From Bacteroidota bacterium (GTDB taxonomy: Bacteria > Bacteroidota > Bacteroidia > Bacteroidales > Lentimicrobiaceae), in contig JAEZNO010000013.1 in NCBI GenBank assembly GCA_023441805.1, positions 12,775 to 76,774 on the forward strand: a DNA stretch of 64,000 nt. The letters are read 5' to 3'. This document shows positions 50,569-59,421 of the stretch, piece by piece. The notes under the pieces are model-generated. The model made no database searches. It saw nothing but the letters and a program-made list of their open reading frames with translations, and had not been told where the DNA came from. Every line of letters starts with the position of its first letter. The first letter of the stretch is position 1. The translations under genes were made by a program, and so were the position numbers.

Positions 50569-52074
50569 TTATTCCAAATCAGGAATTGAGTTGATATCGA
50601 ATAATATTTGCTCTTTCTTCAAAAAGTCAAAGTGCGTTAATCTTCTCAGCTCAAAATAGCTATCCCAATAATCAGAAAGTATTGAAACATAACTTAATCG
50701 GGCTGCATCCTTTTCATTTTGGGCTATATTCAATTCCGTTATACCGATTTTTCCGATAAGGTATCTTTGTTTGGTGACCTCATATCGTTTCTGCGCAACT
50801 GTATCACTTTTTGAAGCTATGGCAAACTGTGATTTCTGGAGATTATACTGCATTACCTTGAAATAAATCTCCTGATCGAAGTCAACAATTTCCTGCTGCA
50901 CTGCTGTCCTGGTGAGCTCTCTTTGCGATTCAGCCAATTTTATGGCACTCTTTGAGGTTCCCCAATCGAGAATTGGCACAATGATTCCTATCTCAAGGCT
51001 TTGTGACTCATAAGGATTCCTGTATAGCTGCTCAAAAGCCCTTGTACTTTGTGCTAACCCATATTCAGCACGGAGTCTTGCACTAAATCGTCTGTTGGCT
51101 TTTGCTGCACTTACTTCACTCTCTGCTTCAATAATACGTCTATCGTACCCAAGTACCTCAGCTCTGTTTTTATGTGCTTCTTTAAGAGCTATCTGTTCTT
51201 CAATGAAACTTACCGGAGGGGCTGCAGGTGGTATCAACTCAACTTCAACATCCTCAGGTAATCTAAGAAACGACTTAAGCTCAAAAGCATTCGATTTCAG
51301 CTGGATGTTTGCATCTTCATATTTGGCCTTTGATGTTAAATGACTTAATTCAATCTGTAACAACTCATTTTCAGCAAGGGTACCTATGTTGTATCTGCCC
51401 TTTGCTATTTGAAACAAGGTGTCATTGTTTGCCAGATTGGTCTGCTCGATCTTTAGTTTAATCTGAGCCTGTAGTAGTGAAAAGAATGCTCTGGCTGCAG
51501 ATTTACTCACCTGTTCCATGTCCTCAATGTACATTCGTTCAGCTTCACTGTATTTTAAGGGTTCTGTCTTTTTTAGCCATTTAAACTTATTGTATCCGAA
51601 AAGAGGCTGGTCAATGCCTATGATGAGCGGTGATGAATGGTAGAATGTAAAGGTTGAGTCAGTACGGAAATGGTCAATTCTGTTCAATCGGGAGTCTAGG
51701 AAAATCTGACCACCGGTTAAGCCAATATTCTTACTTAACGAGAGGGCTCCGGCATAACTGGCCTGATTACTCCTGTAAAAAACATCACCTTCGGTAGTCG
51801 TTACCTGCTCAATGGCTTTGCTTAAACTTGGAATAGTGGCATTAAGCGTAAGCTTAGGCATTAAAGTGGCTTTATAATTGCTGTAATACCAGTAACTGCT
51901 TCGAAAACGATGAGCAGCAGACAGTGCTGCGGGTGATTGCCTTTGGGCAATGGCTATTACTTCATCCAGAGTAAGCACCATTTTTGACTCCTGTGCATTG
52001 ACTGATCCTAACTGGATTATAAAAAGTAATGAAAGTAGTGACAGGATTATTTTTTTTAGTGATGGTTTAATCAT
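50569..52074 (-). CDS. TolC-family outer membrane efflux protein
   Basis: A 501-residue protein with a signal peptide (KIILSLLSLLFIIQLGSVNA). The two halves repeat the helical barrel pattern: KSAARAFFSLLQAQIKLKIEQ and RYNIGTLAENELLQIELSHL in the first half, and VQQEIVDFDQEIYFKVMQYNLQ-like and RYLIGKIGITELNIAQNEK in the second. It should form the outer membrane channel for the adaptor and permease encoded upstream in the same operon. It is the last gene of that operon. Confidence 0.9.
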   Translation of the reverse strand: MIKPSLKKIILSLLSLLFIIQLGSVNAQESKMVLTLDEVIAIAQRQSPAALSAAHRFRSSYWYYSNYKATLMPKLTLNATIPSLSKAIEQVTTTEGDVFYRSNQASYAGALSLSKNIGLTGGQIFLDSRLNRIDHFRTDSTFTFYHSSPLIIGIDQPLFGYNKFKWLKKTEPLKYSEAERMYIEDMEQVSKSAARAFFSLLQAQIKLKIEQTNLANNDTLFQIAKGRYNIGTLAENELLQIELSHLTSKAKYEDANIQLKSNAFELKSFLRLPEDVEVELIPPAAPPVSFIEEQIALKEAHKNRAEVLGYDRRIIEAESEVSAAKANRRFSARLRAEYGLAQSTRAFEQLYRNPYESQSLEIGIIVPILDWGTSKSAIKLAESQRELTRTAVQQEIVDFDQEIYFKVMQYNLQKSQFAIASKSDTVAQKRYEVTKQRYLIGKIGITELNIAQNEKDAARLSYVSILSDYWDSYFELRRLTHFDFLKKEQILFDINSIPDLE

Positions 52075-52101
52075 GGTCGTTTAGGTTGTCGGATTCAGAT
52101 T

Positions 52102-53463
52102 CTATTCATATCGCAGAGAAGTGACAGGATCCTGGAGAGCTGCTTTACGTGCAGGCATGTAACCAAAAGCAATTCCTACTGAGGCAGAAACTCCAAAGGA
52201 GATAAGAATGGATGGTAATGAAACGATGGTTAATATTCCGGTGACTCCCATAATAATCCTGGCAAGTACTACACCGAGAATAATACCGATAATACCACCC
52301 GAGAGGCTTATCATCGTTGCCTCACTGAGAAATTGGAATATAACATCTTTTTTGGTGGCACCAGTTGCCATTCGTATTCCTATCTCTTTTGTCCTTTCCA
52401 TAACAGAGGCCAGCATAATATTCATGATACCAATCCCTCCTACTATCAGAGAAATACTGGCAATAGCACCAAGCACAATGTTAAAAATGTCCTTTGTTCT
52501 CTGCTCCTGTTTAAGTAAAAGCTCAGGCACCTGAACTGTATAGTCTTCGACTCCAGAGTGTCGTCTTTTCAGTAATTTGTTAATTACTTCAGTGGTTTTA
52601 TTGATTTGTGAGGTTTCTTTAACCTGCACCACAATCTTATCGATTTGATTTGCAGTAGGTTCGCCATCACCGCTTGTGCCGAATGAAACAATAGCATCAT
52701 CGCTGACAAAAACACTTGTACTACCTCCTCTGATCATGGCTGTCGTAACAATTGATCTGTCTTTATATCTGAGAAGAAGAGTTTGAATTGGTGCATATAC
52801 TTGCTTATTGTAATCGCTTATGCCCATATTCTCTGATAGTTCAGATGTTACGGCACGGTTTTGCAATACTCCCACAACTTTAAGCCACACAGCACCGCAT
52901 TTCACATAACTACCTACAGGGTCACTTTTAGGGAAGAGTTTATTCTTTATTGTTGCGCCAAGAATACATACTGCTTTACCCTGAATCATTTGCTCTTCAT
53001 TGAACATCTCACCTCTCTCTAATTGAAGGTTAAACACATCAAAGAATGCAGGGGTAACACCACTTACTTTGCCGTATGTACTTACACCTTCGGCAAGTAT
53101 TGTGGATTCATAAATGACCTCAGGACTTACTTTACTCACTGTAGGAAGTACCTCGGCAATGCTTTCAGCATCCTTTAGGGATAATCCGGGAGAGTATTTC
53201 TCAGTTGCCATTTTTCCTTTCTGTTCTTCTTGCTCAGCTTCCTTGTTCTTAGCAGTTTCCTTCTTTGGCATAATGATGATATTATTTACGCCAACAAGTT
53301 TCATCTGATCAAGAATTTCCTGCTTTGCACCATTCCCGATAGCCAGCATAGCAATAACTGCAGCCACACCGAAAATGATACCCAAAGCGGTTAGTATCGA
53401 CCTGAATTTATGGGCAACAACTGCCTCAATAGCTATTGTTAGTATATAAAGACGTCTATGCAC
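52102..53463 (-). CDS. MacB/FtsX-type ABC transporter permease (no ATPase domain)
   Basis: A 453-residue permease. One membrane segment near the N-terminus (about 18-40, SILTALGIIFGVAAVIAML), then a long periplasmic domain (MacB_PCD, about 45-320) with SKVSPEVIYESTILA, and three more membrane segments in the FtsX domain (about 330-440: GGIGIMNIMLASVMERTKEIG and PSILISFGVSASVG). The C-terminus PARKAALQDPVTSLRYE is the family tail. E. coli MacB has a fused ATPase domain, which is absent here and not encoded next door. It should work with the adaptor and TolC genes on either side. Confidence 0.92.
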   Translation of the reverse strand: MHRRLYILTIAIEAVVAHKFRSILTALGIIFGVAAVIAMLAIGNGAKQEILDQMKLVGVNNIIIMPKKETAKNKEAEQEEQKGKMATEKYSPGLSLKDAESIAEVLPTVSKVSPEVIYESTILAEGVSTYGKVSGVTPAFFDVFNLQLERGEMFNEEQMIQGKAVCILGATIKNKLFPKSDPVGSYVKCGAVWLKVVGVLQNRAVTSELSENMGISDYNKQVYAPIQTLLLRYKDRSIVTTAMIRGGSTSVFVSDDAIVSFGTSGDGEPTANQIDKIVVQVKETSQINKTTEVINKLLKRRHSGVEDYTVQVPELLLKQEQRTKDIFNIVLGAIASISLIVGGIGIMNIMLASVMERTKEIGIRMATGATKKDVIFQFLSEATMISLSGGIIGIILGVVLARIIMGVTGILTIVSLPSILISFGVSASVGIAFGYMPARKAALQDPVTSLRYE

Positions 53464-53475
53464 GATTCTCGGGGT

Positions 53476-54774
53476 TTATTTGGTCTTTTTGTCTGCAACT
53501 TCAGGCTTTGCGGCTTCAGTCGCCTCAAGTTTCACCAGTTTCCAGTCGATAGCATCCTCCGGTGGTGAGAGGTAAATTTCATCATCTTTTTTCAGACCGG
53601 CTGTGACAATTATCTGGTTTTCGTTAGTGGCACCGGTTTTTATCTGCTGCTTTACTTTCTTGTTTACCATGTAGACAAAGCTGATGGAATCGGCATTCTG
53701 CACACTTTCAATAGGTATATATAGTGCATTAGGAATAACGGAAGTATTTATGATATTCTTGGTTGTCATAGCAGGACGCAGGATACTGTCGTATTCATTA
53801 ACATGAATTACTACTTCAAATACCTTAGCATTTGAATTACGCATTTGCTCCCCAATGTTAGCCACAGAAGTCACTTTACCAGTATACTTTCTTTCGGGAA
53901 ATGCATCCACACTGATCTGAACACTTTGCCCTGCTTTAACTTTACTGATGTCGATTTCATTTACGTAAGTCTTTGAGATCATATCCTTAAGATTAGGCAA
54001 GGTAGCCACGATGTTTTCCCAGGTTCCCATTGTTGCACCGACACCCATTTTTGATCCATCCCAATTGCGTTTATAAATTACCATACCGGCTTTTGGTGCT
54101 ACTACAGTAAATCCTTTCAGAATTTCACGAATCTGCTCAAGTCGTCGCTGAGCCTGTGTATATGAGGCTGATACTTCCTGCATATTCGCCATTGCCTTAT
54201 CATACTTCAGTTTATAATTTTTCTGAGCCTGGTCGAATGAGCGCTGGGCTTTTTCAAGATCAATTTTTGCCTGACGCTGAGTTGCAGGAGGTTCATATAT
54301 TGACTGCTCAACGGTGATTGTTTTTTCTTCAAGGGCATATTTCAGATTAATAAGTTCTTCACGGGCTGCCCTCATATCCATTGAAGTATCAAGTTTAGTC
54401 TTGATGTATTGCGATTCCAGCTTTTCGAGTTCACTTTCCAAATCCTTCATCCTGTTGGTAATCTCTGACCTGTCTAGTGATGCCACATACTGTCCTGAAT
54501 CAACAATTGTACCTTCAGGCACTATGTCGCTTATCTGAACCTGCCAGATACGAGCCTCTCTCATATTTGCGGGCCCCATAATGTTTTCTGAGTTTTTTGC
54601 TTCCAGTTCACCGCTGGTTGTTACATCAATTTTGAAATCACCAAATGCAACCTTGGTCGTTATTGCATCTTCAACTTTATTGCTTCCGGCAAAATACCAG
54701 GAAGCAGAGATAATAACAACTATAATCAGGATAGCAAGTATCCAGGATTTCCTGCCTTTAGAAAAAATCGTCAT
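53476..54774 (-). CDS. Efflux periplasmic adaptor, HlyD/MacA type
   Basis: From the ATG at 54774 the protein has 432 residues. An N-terminal anchor (about 8-28, WILAILIIVVIISASWYF) precedes a biotinyl-lipoyl piece (FKIDVTTSGELEAKNS), a long coiled coil (about 110-210, EELINLKYALEEKTITVEQ) and a beta-barrel region (VVAPKAGMVIYKRNW, VSVDAFPERKYTGKV). It links the inner-membrane permease to TolC. The coiled-coil length fits MacA-like adaptors. It is the first gene of the operon. Confidence 0.9.
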   Translation of the reverse strand: MTIFSKGRKSWILAILIIVVIISASWYFAGSNKVEDAITTKVAFGDFKIDVTTSGELEAKNSENIMGPANMREARIWQVQISDIVPEGTIVDSGQYVASLDRSEITNRMKDLESELEKLESQYIKTKLDTSMDMRAAREELINLKYALEEKTITVEQSIYEPPATQRQAKIDLEKAQRSFDQAQKNYKLKYDKAMANMQEVSASYTQAQRRLEQIREILKGFTVVAPKAGMVIYKRNWDGSKMGVGATMGTWENIVATLPNLKDMISKTYVNEIDISKVKAGQSVQISVDAFPERKYTGKVTSVANIGEQMRNSNAKVFEVVIHVNEYDSILRPAMTTKNIINTSVIPNALYIPIESVQNADSISFVYMVNKKVKQQIKTGATNENQIIVTAGLKKDDEIYLSPPEDAIDWKLVKLEATEAAKPEVADKKTK

Positions 54775-54981
54775 ATGCAAGTGTTTAAAGAGTATTTTTA
54801 GCACTAATGCGTTAACGACAAAGTTACCAATTTATTGGATTAAGATGCAAAATGTATCGATACAACATCATACTTCTTTGCAATAAACATTTCATGATAT
54901 TCTTTGTAGAATATTGTAAAAGTACCCGGCATAAGTCAAAGATGTTTTTCGGTGATAGCTGTTGGTACACGACCTATGTTT

Positions 54982-56148
54982 ATGGATATCAGCGTTTTGA
55001 GTAAAAGATTCACTGAAATTTATAATTCAGAAGCTCAGGTGTATTTTGCACCGGGACGGGTTAATATTATCGGTGAACACACTGATTATAACGGTGGGTA
55101 CGTACTACCCTGTACCGTAAATTTTGGAACCTACCTTGCTATTGCTCCTGCCCATGATGATAAATTCAGATTTGAAAGCACCGACTATACTTATAAAGCT
55201 GAAGTTGACATCAGTGATCTTAAAAATAAACATGATGATGAGTGGGTAAACTATGTTTTGGGAGTAATAGACCAGTTTTCACAGAAATCAGTCAAGTTTA
55301 CTCAGGGAATTAATTTTCTCTACTCAGGTGATATTCCCGGCGGTGCAGGCCTCTCAGGATCAGCATCAGTTGAGTTAGTGACGGCAGTTGCTTTGAACGA
55401 TATCTTAGATACCGGATTCCTAATGACTGACCTCATTAAGATGTCACATGTGGCAGAAAGCAATTTTGTAGGAGAGCATAACAGCATATTGGATCAGTTT
55501 GCAGTAGGATTAGGGGATGCAAGTACAGCTATCTTCTTGAATTGCCGAACATTAGAATATGAGCTTGTGCCCTTTGATTTGAAAGATCACGCCATTATCA
55601 TCATAAACACAAACAAGCCCAGGCAATCGGCTATTTCTTTGATTAAAGAGAGGATGGCTGAATGCAGGAAGGCTTTGGAAGATCTAAAGAAAGTAAAGGT
55701 GGGGATGGTTGATTTAAGTGATATTACACTTGAAGAGTTTGAACGGTTTGGCCCGGCAATTGAAGATGCAATAGCCTTCAGGAGGGCACGGCATGTTGTT
55801 AGTGAAAATAACAGGGTTATGCAGGCAGTAAGTGCTTTAAAAAGAGGTGACCTTACAGCACTTGGGCAACTGATGAATGATTCGCATGAATCGTTACGTC
55901 ATGATTATCAGGTGACAGGAGTTGAACTCAACACCATAGTCAATGCTGCCAGAAAAGTAAAAGGAGTACTGGGAGCACGTATGACAGGAACCGGATTAGG
56001 TGGTTGTGCCGTAACTATTGTTGATAAACGGTATATTGAAGCAGTAATCAATAAAGTAGGCCAAGCTTACGAGAAAGAAATTGGTCTAAAGCCACTCTTC
56101 TATGTTGCCGAATTAGGAAAAGGTATTAGCAATCCTCTATTTAAGTAA
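54982..56148 (+). CDS. galK: Galactokinase
   Basis: Starting at the ATG at 54982 gives 388 residues; the ATG two codons earlier (54976) is also possible. GHMP-kinase motifs are clear: FAPGRVNIIGEHTDYNGGYVLPC (galactose site), PGGAGLSGSASVEL (ATP loop), and MTGTGLGGCAVTIV. It phosphorylates galactose at C1 in the Leloir pathway. No galT or galE lies next to it. It is convergent with the MoxR gene and their coding ends overlap by 12 bases. Confidence 0.96.
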   Translation: MDISVLSKRFTEIYNSEAQVYFAPGRVNIIGEHTDYNGGYVLPCTVNFGTYLAIAPAHDDKFRFESTDYTYKAEVDISDLKNKHDDEWVNYVLGVIDQFSQKSVKFTQGINFLYSGDIPGGAGLSGSASVELVTAVALNDILDTGFLMTDLIKMSHVAESNFVGEHNSILDQFAVGLGDASTAIFLNCRTLEYELVPFDLKDHAIIIINTNKPRQSAISLIKERMAECRKALEDLKKVKVGMVDLSDITLEEFERFGPAIEDAIAFRRARHVVSENNRVMQAVSALKRGDLTALGQLMNDSHESLRHDYQVTGVELNTIVNAARKVKGVLGARMTGTGLGGCAVTIVDKRYIEAVINKVGQAYEKEIGLKPLFYVAELGKGISNPLFK

Positions 56149-57105
56149 CTCAGCAACAATGTCTCTAACTGTGACTCCTTCAGCTTCAGCTTTATAGTTA
56201 CGTACGATTCTGTGACGTAACACGTTAGTAGCCACAGCCTGAACATCTTCAATATCGGGCGAGTATTTGCCATTAATTGCAGCATGGCATTTAGCACCAA
56301 TAATCATATATTGTGAAGCTCTCGGTCCGGCACCCCAAGTGAGATATTTGTTTGCCCAATCGTGTGCAAGATTTGTGTTAGGCCGAGTGCGAGCAGCCAC
56401 TTTAACCGCATATTGGTAAACGTTATCGGGAACCGGAATTCGCCTGATAAGATTTTGGAAATACAGTATCTCTTCGGTTGAAAGGATAACGTTGGCCGAT
56501 GTAACCCTTTCAGTAGTAGTATTTTTTACTACATTGATTTCCTGCTCAAAATCGGGGTAGTCAAGCCAGATGTTAAGCATGAAACGATCGAGTTGAGCTT
56601 CTGGCAATGGATACGTACCTTCCTGTTCAATAGGATTTTGAGTGGCAAGTACGAAGAATGGTTCAGCAAGGAAATGGCTCTCACCTGCAACTGTTACAGC
56701 TTTTTCCTGCATAGCTTCGAGCAGTGCGGATTGTGTCTTAGGAGGAGTTCTGTTGATTTCGTCAGCCAGAATGATATTTGCAAAAATAGGACCTTTGAGG
56801 AAACGGAATCGTCTGTTCTCATCAAGGATTTCAGTACCTATAATATCCGATGGCATCAGGTCGGGTGTAAACTGTATGCGGCTGTAAGTCAGGCCAAGTG
56901 ATCGGGCTATTGTATTAACCAGCAGGGTTTTTGCCAAACCGGGCACTCCTACCAGCAAAGCATGTCCTTTACTGAATATGCAGATTAGAACATCCTTAAT
57001 TACATCGTGCTGTCCGACGATAACTTTACCAATTTCAGCTGTTAATTGCCTGTATTTCTCACCAAATGCATCAACGGCTTCAACGTCTGATTTGAATGAA
57101 ATCAT
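56137..57105 (-). CDS. MoxR-family AAA+ ATPase
   Basis: From the ATG at 57105 the protein has 322 residues; the TTG 17 codons upstream is less likely. Motifs: GVPGLAKTLL (Walker A), FTPDLMPSDIIGTEI, IILADEINRTPPKTQSALLEAM (Walker B), ATQNPIEQEGTYPLPEAQLDRF (sensor region). MoxR ATPases help assemble metal or VWA-domain protein complexes. The usual DUF58/VWA neighbours are absent; the gene instead ends an operon of periplasmic folding factors. Confidence 0.94.
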   Translation of the reverse strand: MISFKSDVEAVDAFGEKYRQLTAEIGKVIVGQHDVIKDVLICIFSKGHALLVGVPGLAKTLLVNTIARSLGLTYSRIQFTPDLMPSDIIGTEILDENRRFRFLKGPIFANIILADEINRTPPKTQSALLEAMQEKAVTVAGESHFLAEPFFVLATQNPIEQEGTYPLPEAQLDRFMLNIWLDYPDFEQEINVVKNTTTERVTSANVILSTEEILYFQNLIRRIPVPDNVYQYAVKVAARTRPNTNLAHDWANKYLTWGAGPRASQYMIIGAKCHAAINGKYSPDIEDVQAVATNVLRHRIVRNYKAEAEGVTVRDIVAELLK

Positions 57106-57184
57106 TTCTTTACCTTTCGTTGTTCCGGTTACTACCGGTAATTCATCTGAAGTCAATGTTAGAGTTTTTACAGTAATTAATACT

Positions 57185-58531
57185 TTAATTTATCGTCCAG
57201 TTATGTTGGAAACTACAGTCAGAATAAGCAGGTCCTATCCTGAAATAAGTCTTTGAAATTTTCTCGGTAATCCACTTTTCAATGATCTCAGCTTTTTTCC
57301 TATTGAGTGCCCACTCCTGAATGTAATTATAATCATCCTTCAAATTAGCCTTATGCGCCTCTGTTTCTGAAAATTTGTAAAGCAATTGGATGGTTTCCTT
57401 TCCTTCATCGTTCAGTAAAGCAATAGGCTTTGATACTTCACCTACTTTTAAACCGGCTACTGTCTTAGCCACAGTTTCACTGAGCTGCGACTGGCTGAAC
57501 TTAGTATTTCCTGTGCTGGGGTTGACGATAAGGCCATTATTAATCTTGCCGGGATCGTCGGAGTATTTTAATGCTGCTTCACTGAATGTCATCTTCTTTT
57601 CACGTATCAGAACAGCTACACTGTCTAAAAGTTTGGTGGCCTTGTTTAATTCATCGGTTGATACCTTAGGCATCAGAAGGATGTGTCTGGTATTAACCTG
57701 TTCCCCTCTGCGCTCAATAAGTTGTATGATATGGTAGCCGGCTTTGGTTTTTATCACGTCAGAGATTTCGCCCTTCTTTAAAGTAAATGCCGTAGCCTCA
57801 TATTCAGGATAAAGCTGACCACGACTAACGAAGCCAACTTCACCACCCCTGCGTGAAGAACCTGGATCATCAGAATAAAGTACTGCCAGTGCATTAAAAC
57901 TCTCACCATTTAAGATTCTTTCTCTTAGTGCCTTAAGCCTGTCACGGGTAGCATCAAGCTCCTCTTTGCTTATTGCAGGTTGTTTAGTGATTCGACCAAT
58001 TTCATATTCGGTATTAATAACCGGCACACTGTCAGAAGGTAGTTCATTGAACATTCTTCTTACCTCTGCAGGGGTAATTTTTACATCCTTCACCAAAGTC
58101 TGTTGAACCTGGTCAACCATCATCTGTTCTTTAACATTCTGACGGAAGTCCTCACGGATTTCAAGAAGTGATTTCTTATAGAATTTCTCCATCTTTTCCT
58201 GAGATCCAAATTGCTGAATATAGTACTTAAATCGCGCATCCATGGTTTGGTTAACCATCTCATCAGTCACCTCAACGCTATCAAGTTCAGCCTGGTTGAG
58301 CATCAGCTTCTGAAAAAGAAGTTCTTCAAATATCCTGCACCTCAATGCTCTTGAATTTGTTGTCTGTCCTTGTTCTCTGTATTGCAGATACATTGACTCA
58401 ACATCTGATGCCAGAATATAATTTGCACCAACTACTGCAATCACTTCATCTATTATTTGCTCCTGTGCATTAGTAAAGTTCATGACAGTACCGGTTATGA
58501 ACAGAGCAATAACGCTAATTATCTTCTTCAT
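57185..58531 (-). CDS. Periplasmic peptidyl-prolyl isomerase SurA-like
   Basis: A 448-residue protein with a signal peptide (KKIISVIALFITGTVMNFTNA). A SurA N-terminal helical domain (about 25-170, RIFEELLFQKLMLNQAELD) is followed by two parvulin domains: FNALAVLYSDDPGSSRRGGEVGFVSRGQLYPE and TFSEAALKYSDDPGKINNG. It chaperones outer membrane barrel proteins across the periplasm. Together with the next two upstream genes it forms a three-gene folding unit found as neighbours in Bacteroidota. Confidence 0.9.
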   Translation of the reverse strand: MKKIISVIALFITGTVMNFTNAQEQIIDEVIAVVGANYILASDVESMYLQYREQGQTTNSRALRCRIFEELLFQKLMLNQAELDSVEVTDEMVNQTMDARFKYYIQQFGSQEKMEKFYKKSLLEIREDFRQNVKEQMMVDQVQQTLVKDVKITPAEVRRMFNELPSDSVPVINTEYEIGRITKQPAISKEELDATRDRLKALRERILNGESFNALAVLYSDDPGSSRRGGEVGFVSRGQLYPEYEATAFTLKKGEISDVIKTKAGYHIIQLIERRGEQVNTRHILLMPKVSTDELNKATKLLDSVAVLIREKKMTFSEAALKYSDDPGKINNGLIVNPSTGNTKFSQSQLSETVAKTVAGLKVGEVSKPIALLNDEGKETIQLLYKFSETEAHKANLKDDYNYIQEWALNRKKAEIIEKWITEKISKTYFRIGPAYSDCSFQHNWTIN

Positions 58532-58557
58532 TTTACTTTATTTCGAGGGAAACTGAT

Positions 58558-59421
58558 TTAATAGATAGTGAATTCTTTTTTCTCCAGAGCTTTTCGAAAC
58601 ACCTCCTGTTGCATTCGATCCATCAACTCAATTTTCCTCTTGTTAAGGATAATATTCCTGATATTATCTGATTCGAATGATAACGGTGAAACACCTTCTT
58701 TAGTTTTGTAATCACGGAAATTCACCAGATAAACAAACAATGAGTCGCTCATTTCATAAAAAGGCTTATCGCGGAGAAACTTCTCCTGATCTTCCGTTTT
58801 TATGGGTATTTCCAACAGCAGGTCATCAAATCTTAGCCACTGGTTTTTTTCAGTATAACATTTCCACATTGACTTGTTGCAGAGATCACTCAACTCACCT
58901 AAATCCTCATCATTGTCTGACTTCAGCAGTTTCGTTACTTTCTTCACTACATCTTTGCCTGCATCTGCCTGTGGAATCCTTACATAATTTACTTTGACAA
59001 TATTCACACGCAACTGGAAATCCTGCTGATTGTCATTATAAAATGCTTCAATTTCAGCAGGAGAGACAACAGTATCAAGTTTTTGTCTGATCAATTCACT
59101 TTCGTAAGCGAAAATTATCAATGAATTCCTGTATGATTCTATCTGTTCTCTGAAATCCTTCTGTTCTTCCGTCAGGTTATCTTCAGCCTGTTTAAGCATC
59201 ACCTGCTGCATGACCCAGTTGTCGATAAACTGTTTGGTCAAGGCAATACTGTCGTTTGGATTAGTACCTTTTGGAACTAAACCTTCAAGATCATCCTGAT
59301 AAAGATACTTACCATTACATTCAGCAATTACCCTCTCATTCTTAGGAACAGGAAAATAATCACATCCTGTAAGCAGAACAAGCAGTAATGCTGCAGGTAA
59401 TACCAACTGCTTGAATGACAT
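58558..59421 (-). CDS. SurA-N-like folding factor lipoprotein
   Basis: A 287-residue protein with a lipoprotein signal (ALLLVLLTGC, Cys20). Its helical N-terminal region resembles the SurA chaperone core (LTKQFIDNWVMQQVMLKQAEDNL). No parvulin domain with the conserved catalytic pieces is visible, so it is probably a chaperone without isomerase activity. The stop of the upstream gene at 59421 overlaps its start by one base, and the next gene follows 26 bases downstream. Confidence 0.8.
   Translation of the reverse strand: MSFKQLVLPAALLLVLLTGCDYFPVPKNERVIAECNGKYLYQDDLEGLVPKGTNPNDSIALTKQFIDNWVMQQVMLKQAEDNLTEEQKDFREQIESYRNSLIIFAYESELIRQKLDTVVSPAEIEAFYNDNQQDFQLRVNIVKVNYVRIPQADAGKDVVKKVTKLLKSDNDEDLGELSDLCNKSMWKCYTEKNQWLRFDDLLLEIPIKTEDQEKFLRDKPFYEMSDSLFVYLVNFRDYKTKEGVSPLSFESDNIRNIILNKRKIELMDRMQQEVFRKALEKKEFTIY

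Noticed and set aside
56137..56148. Overlap of galK and moxR ends as a sign of misassembly
   Set aside because: Both proteins end with normal family C-termini; convergent 12-base overlaps are common in compact genomes.
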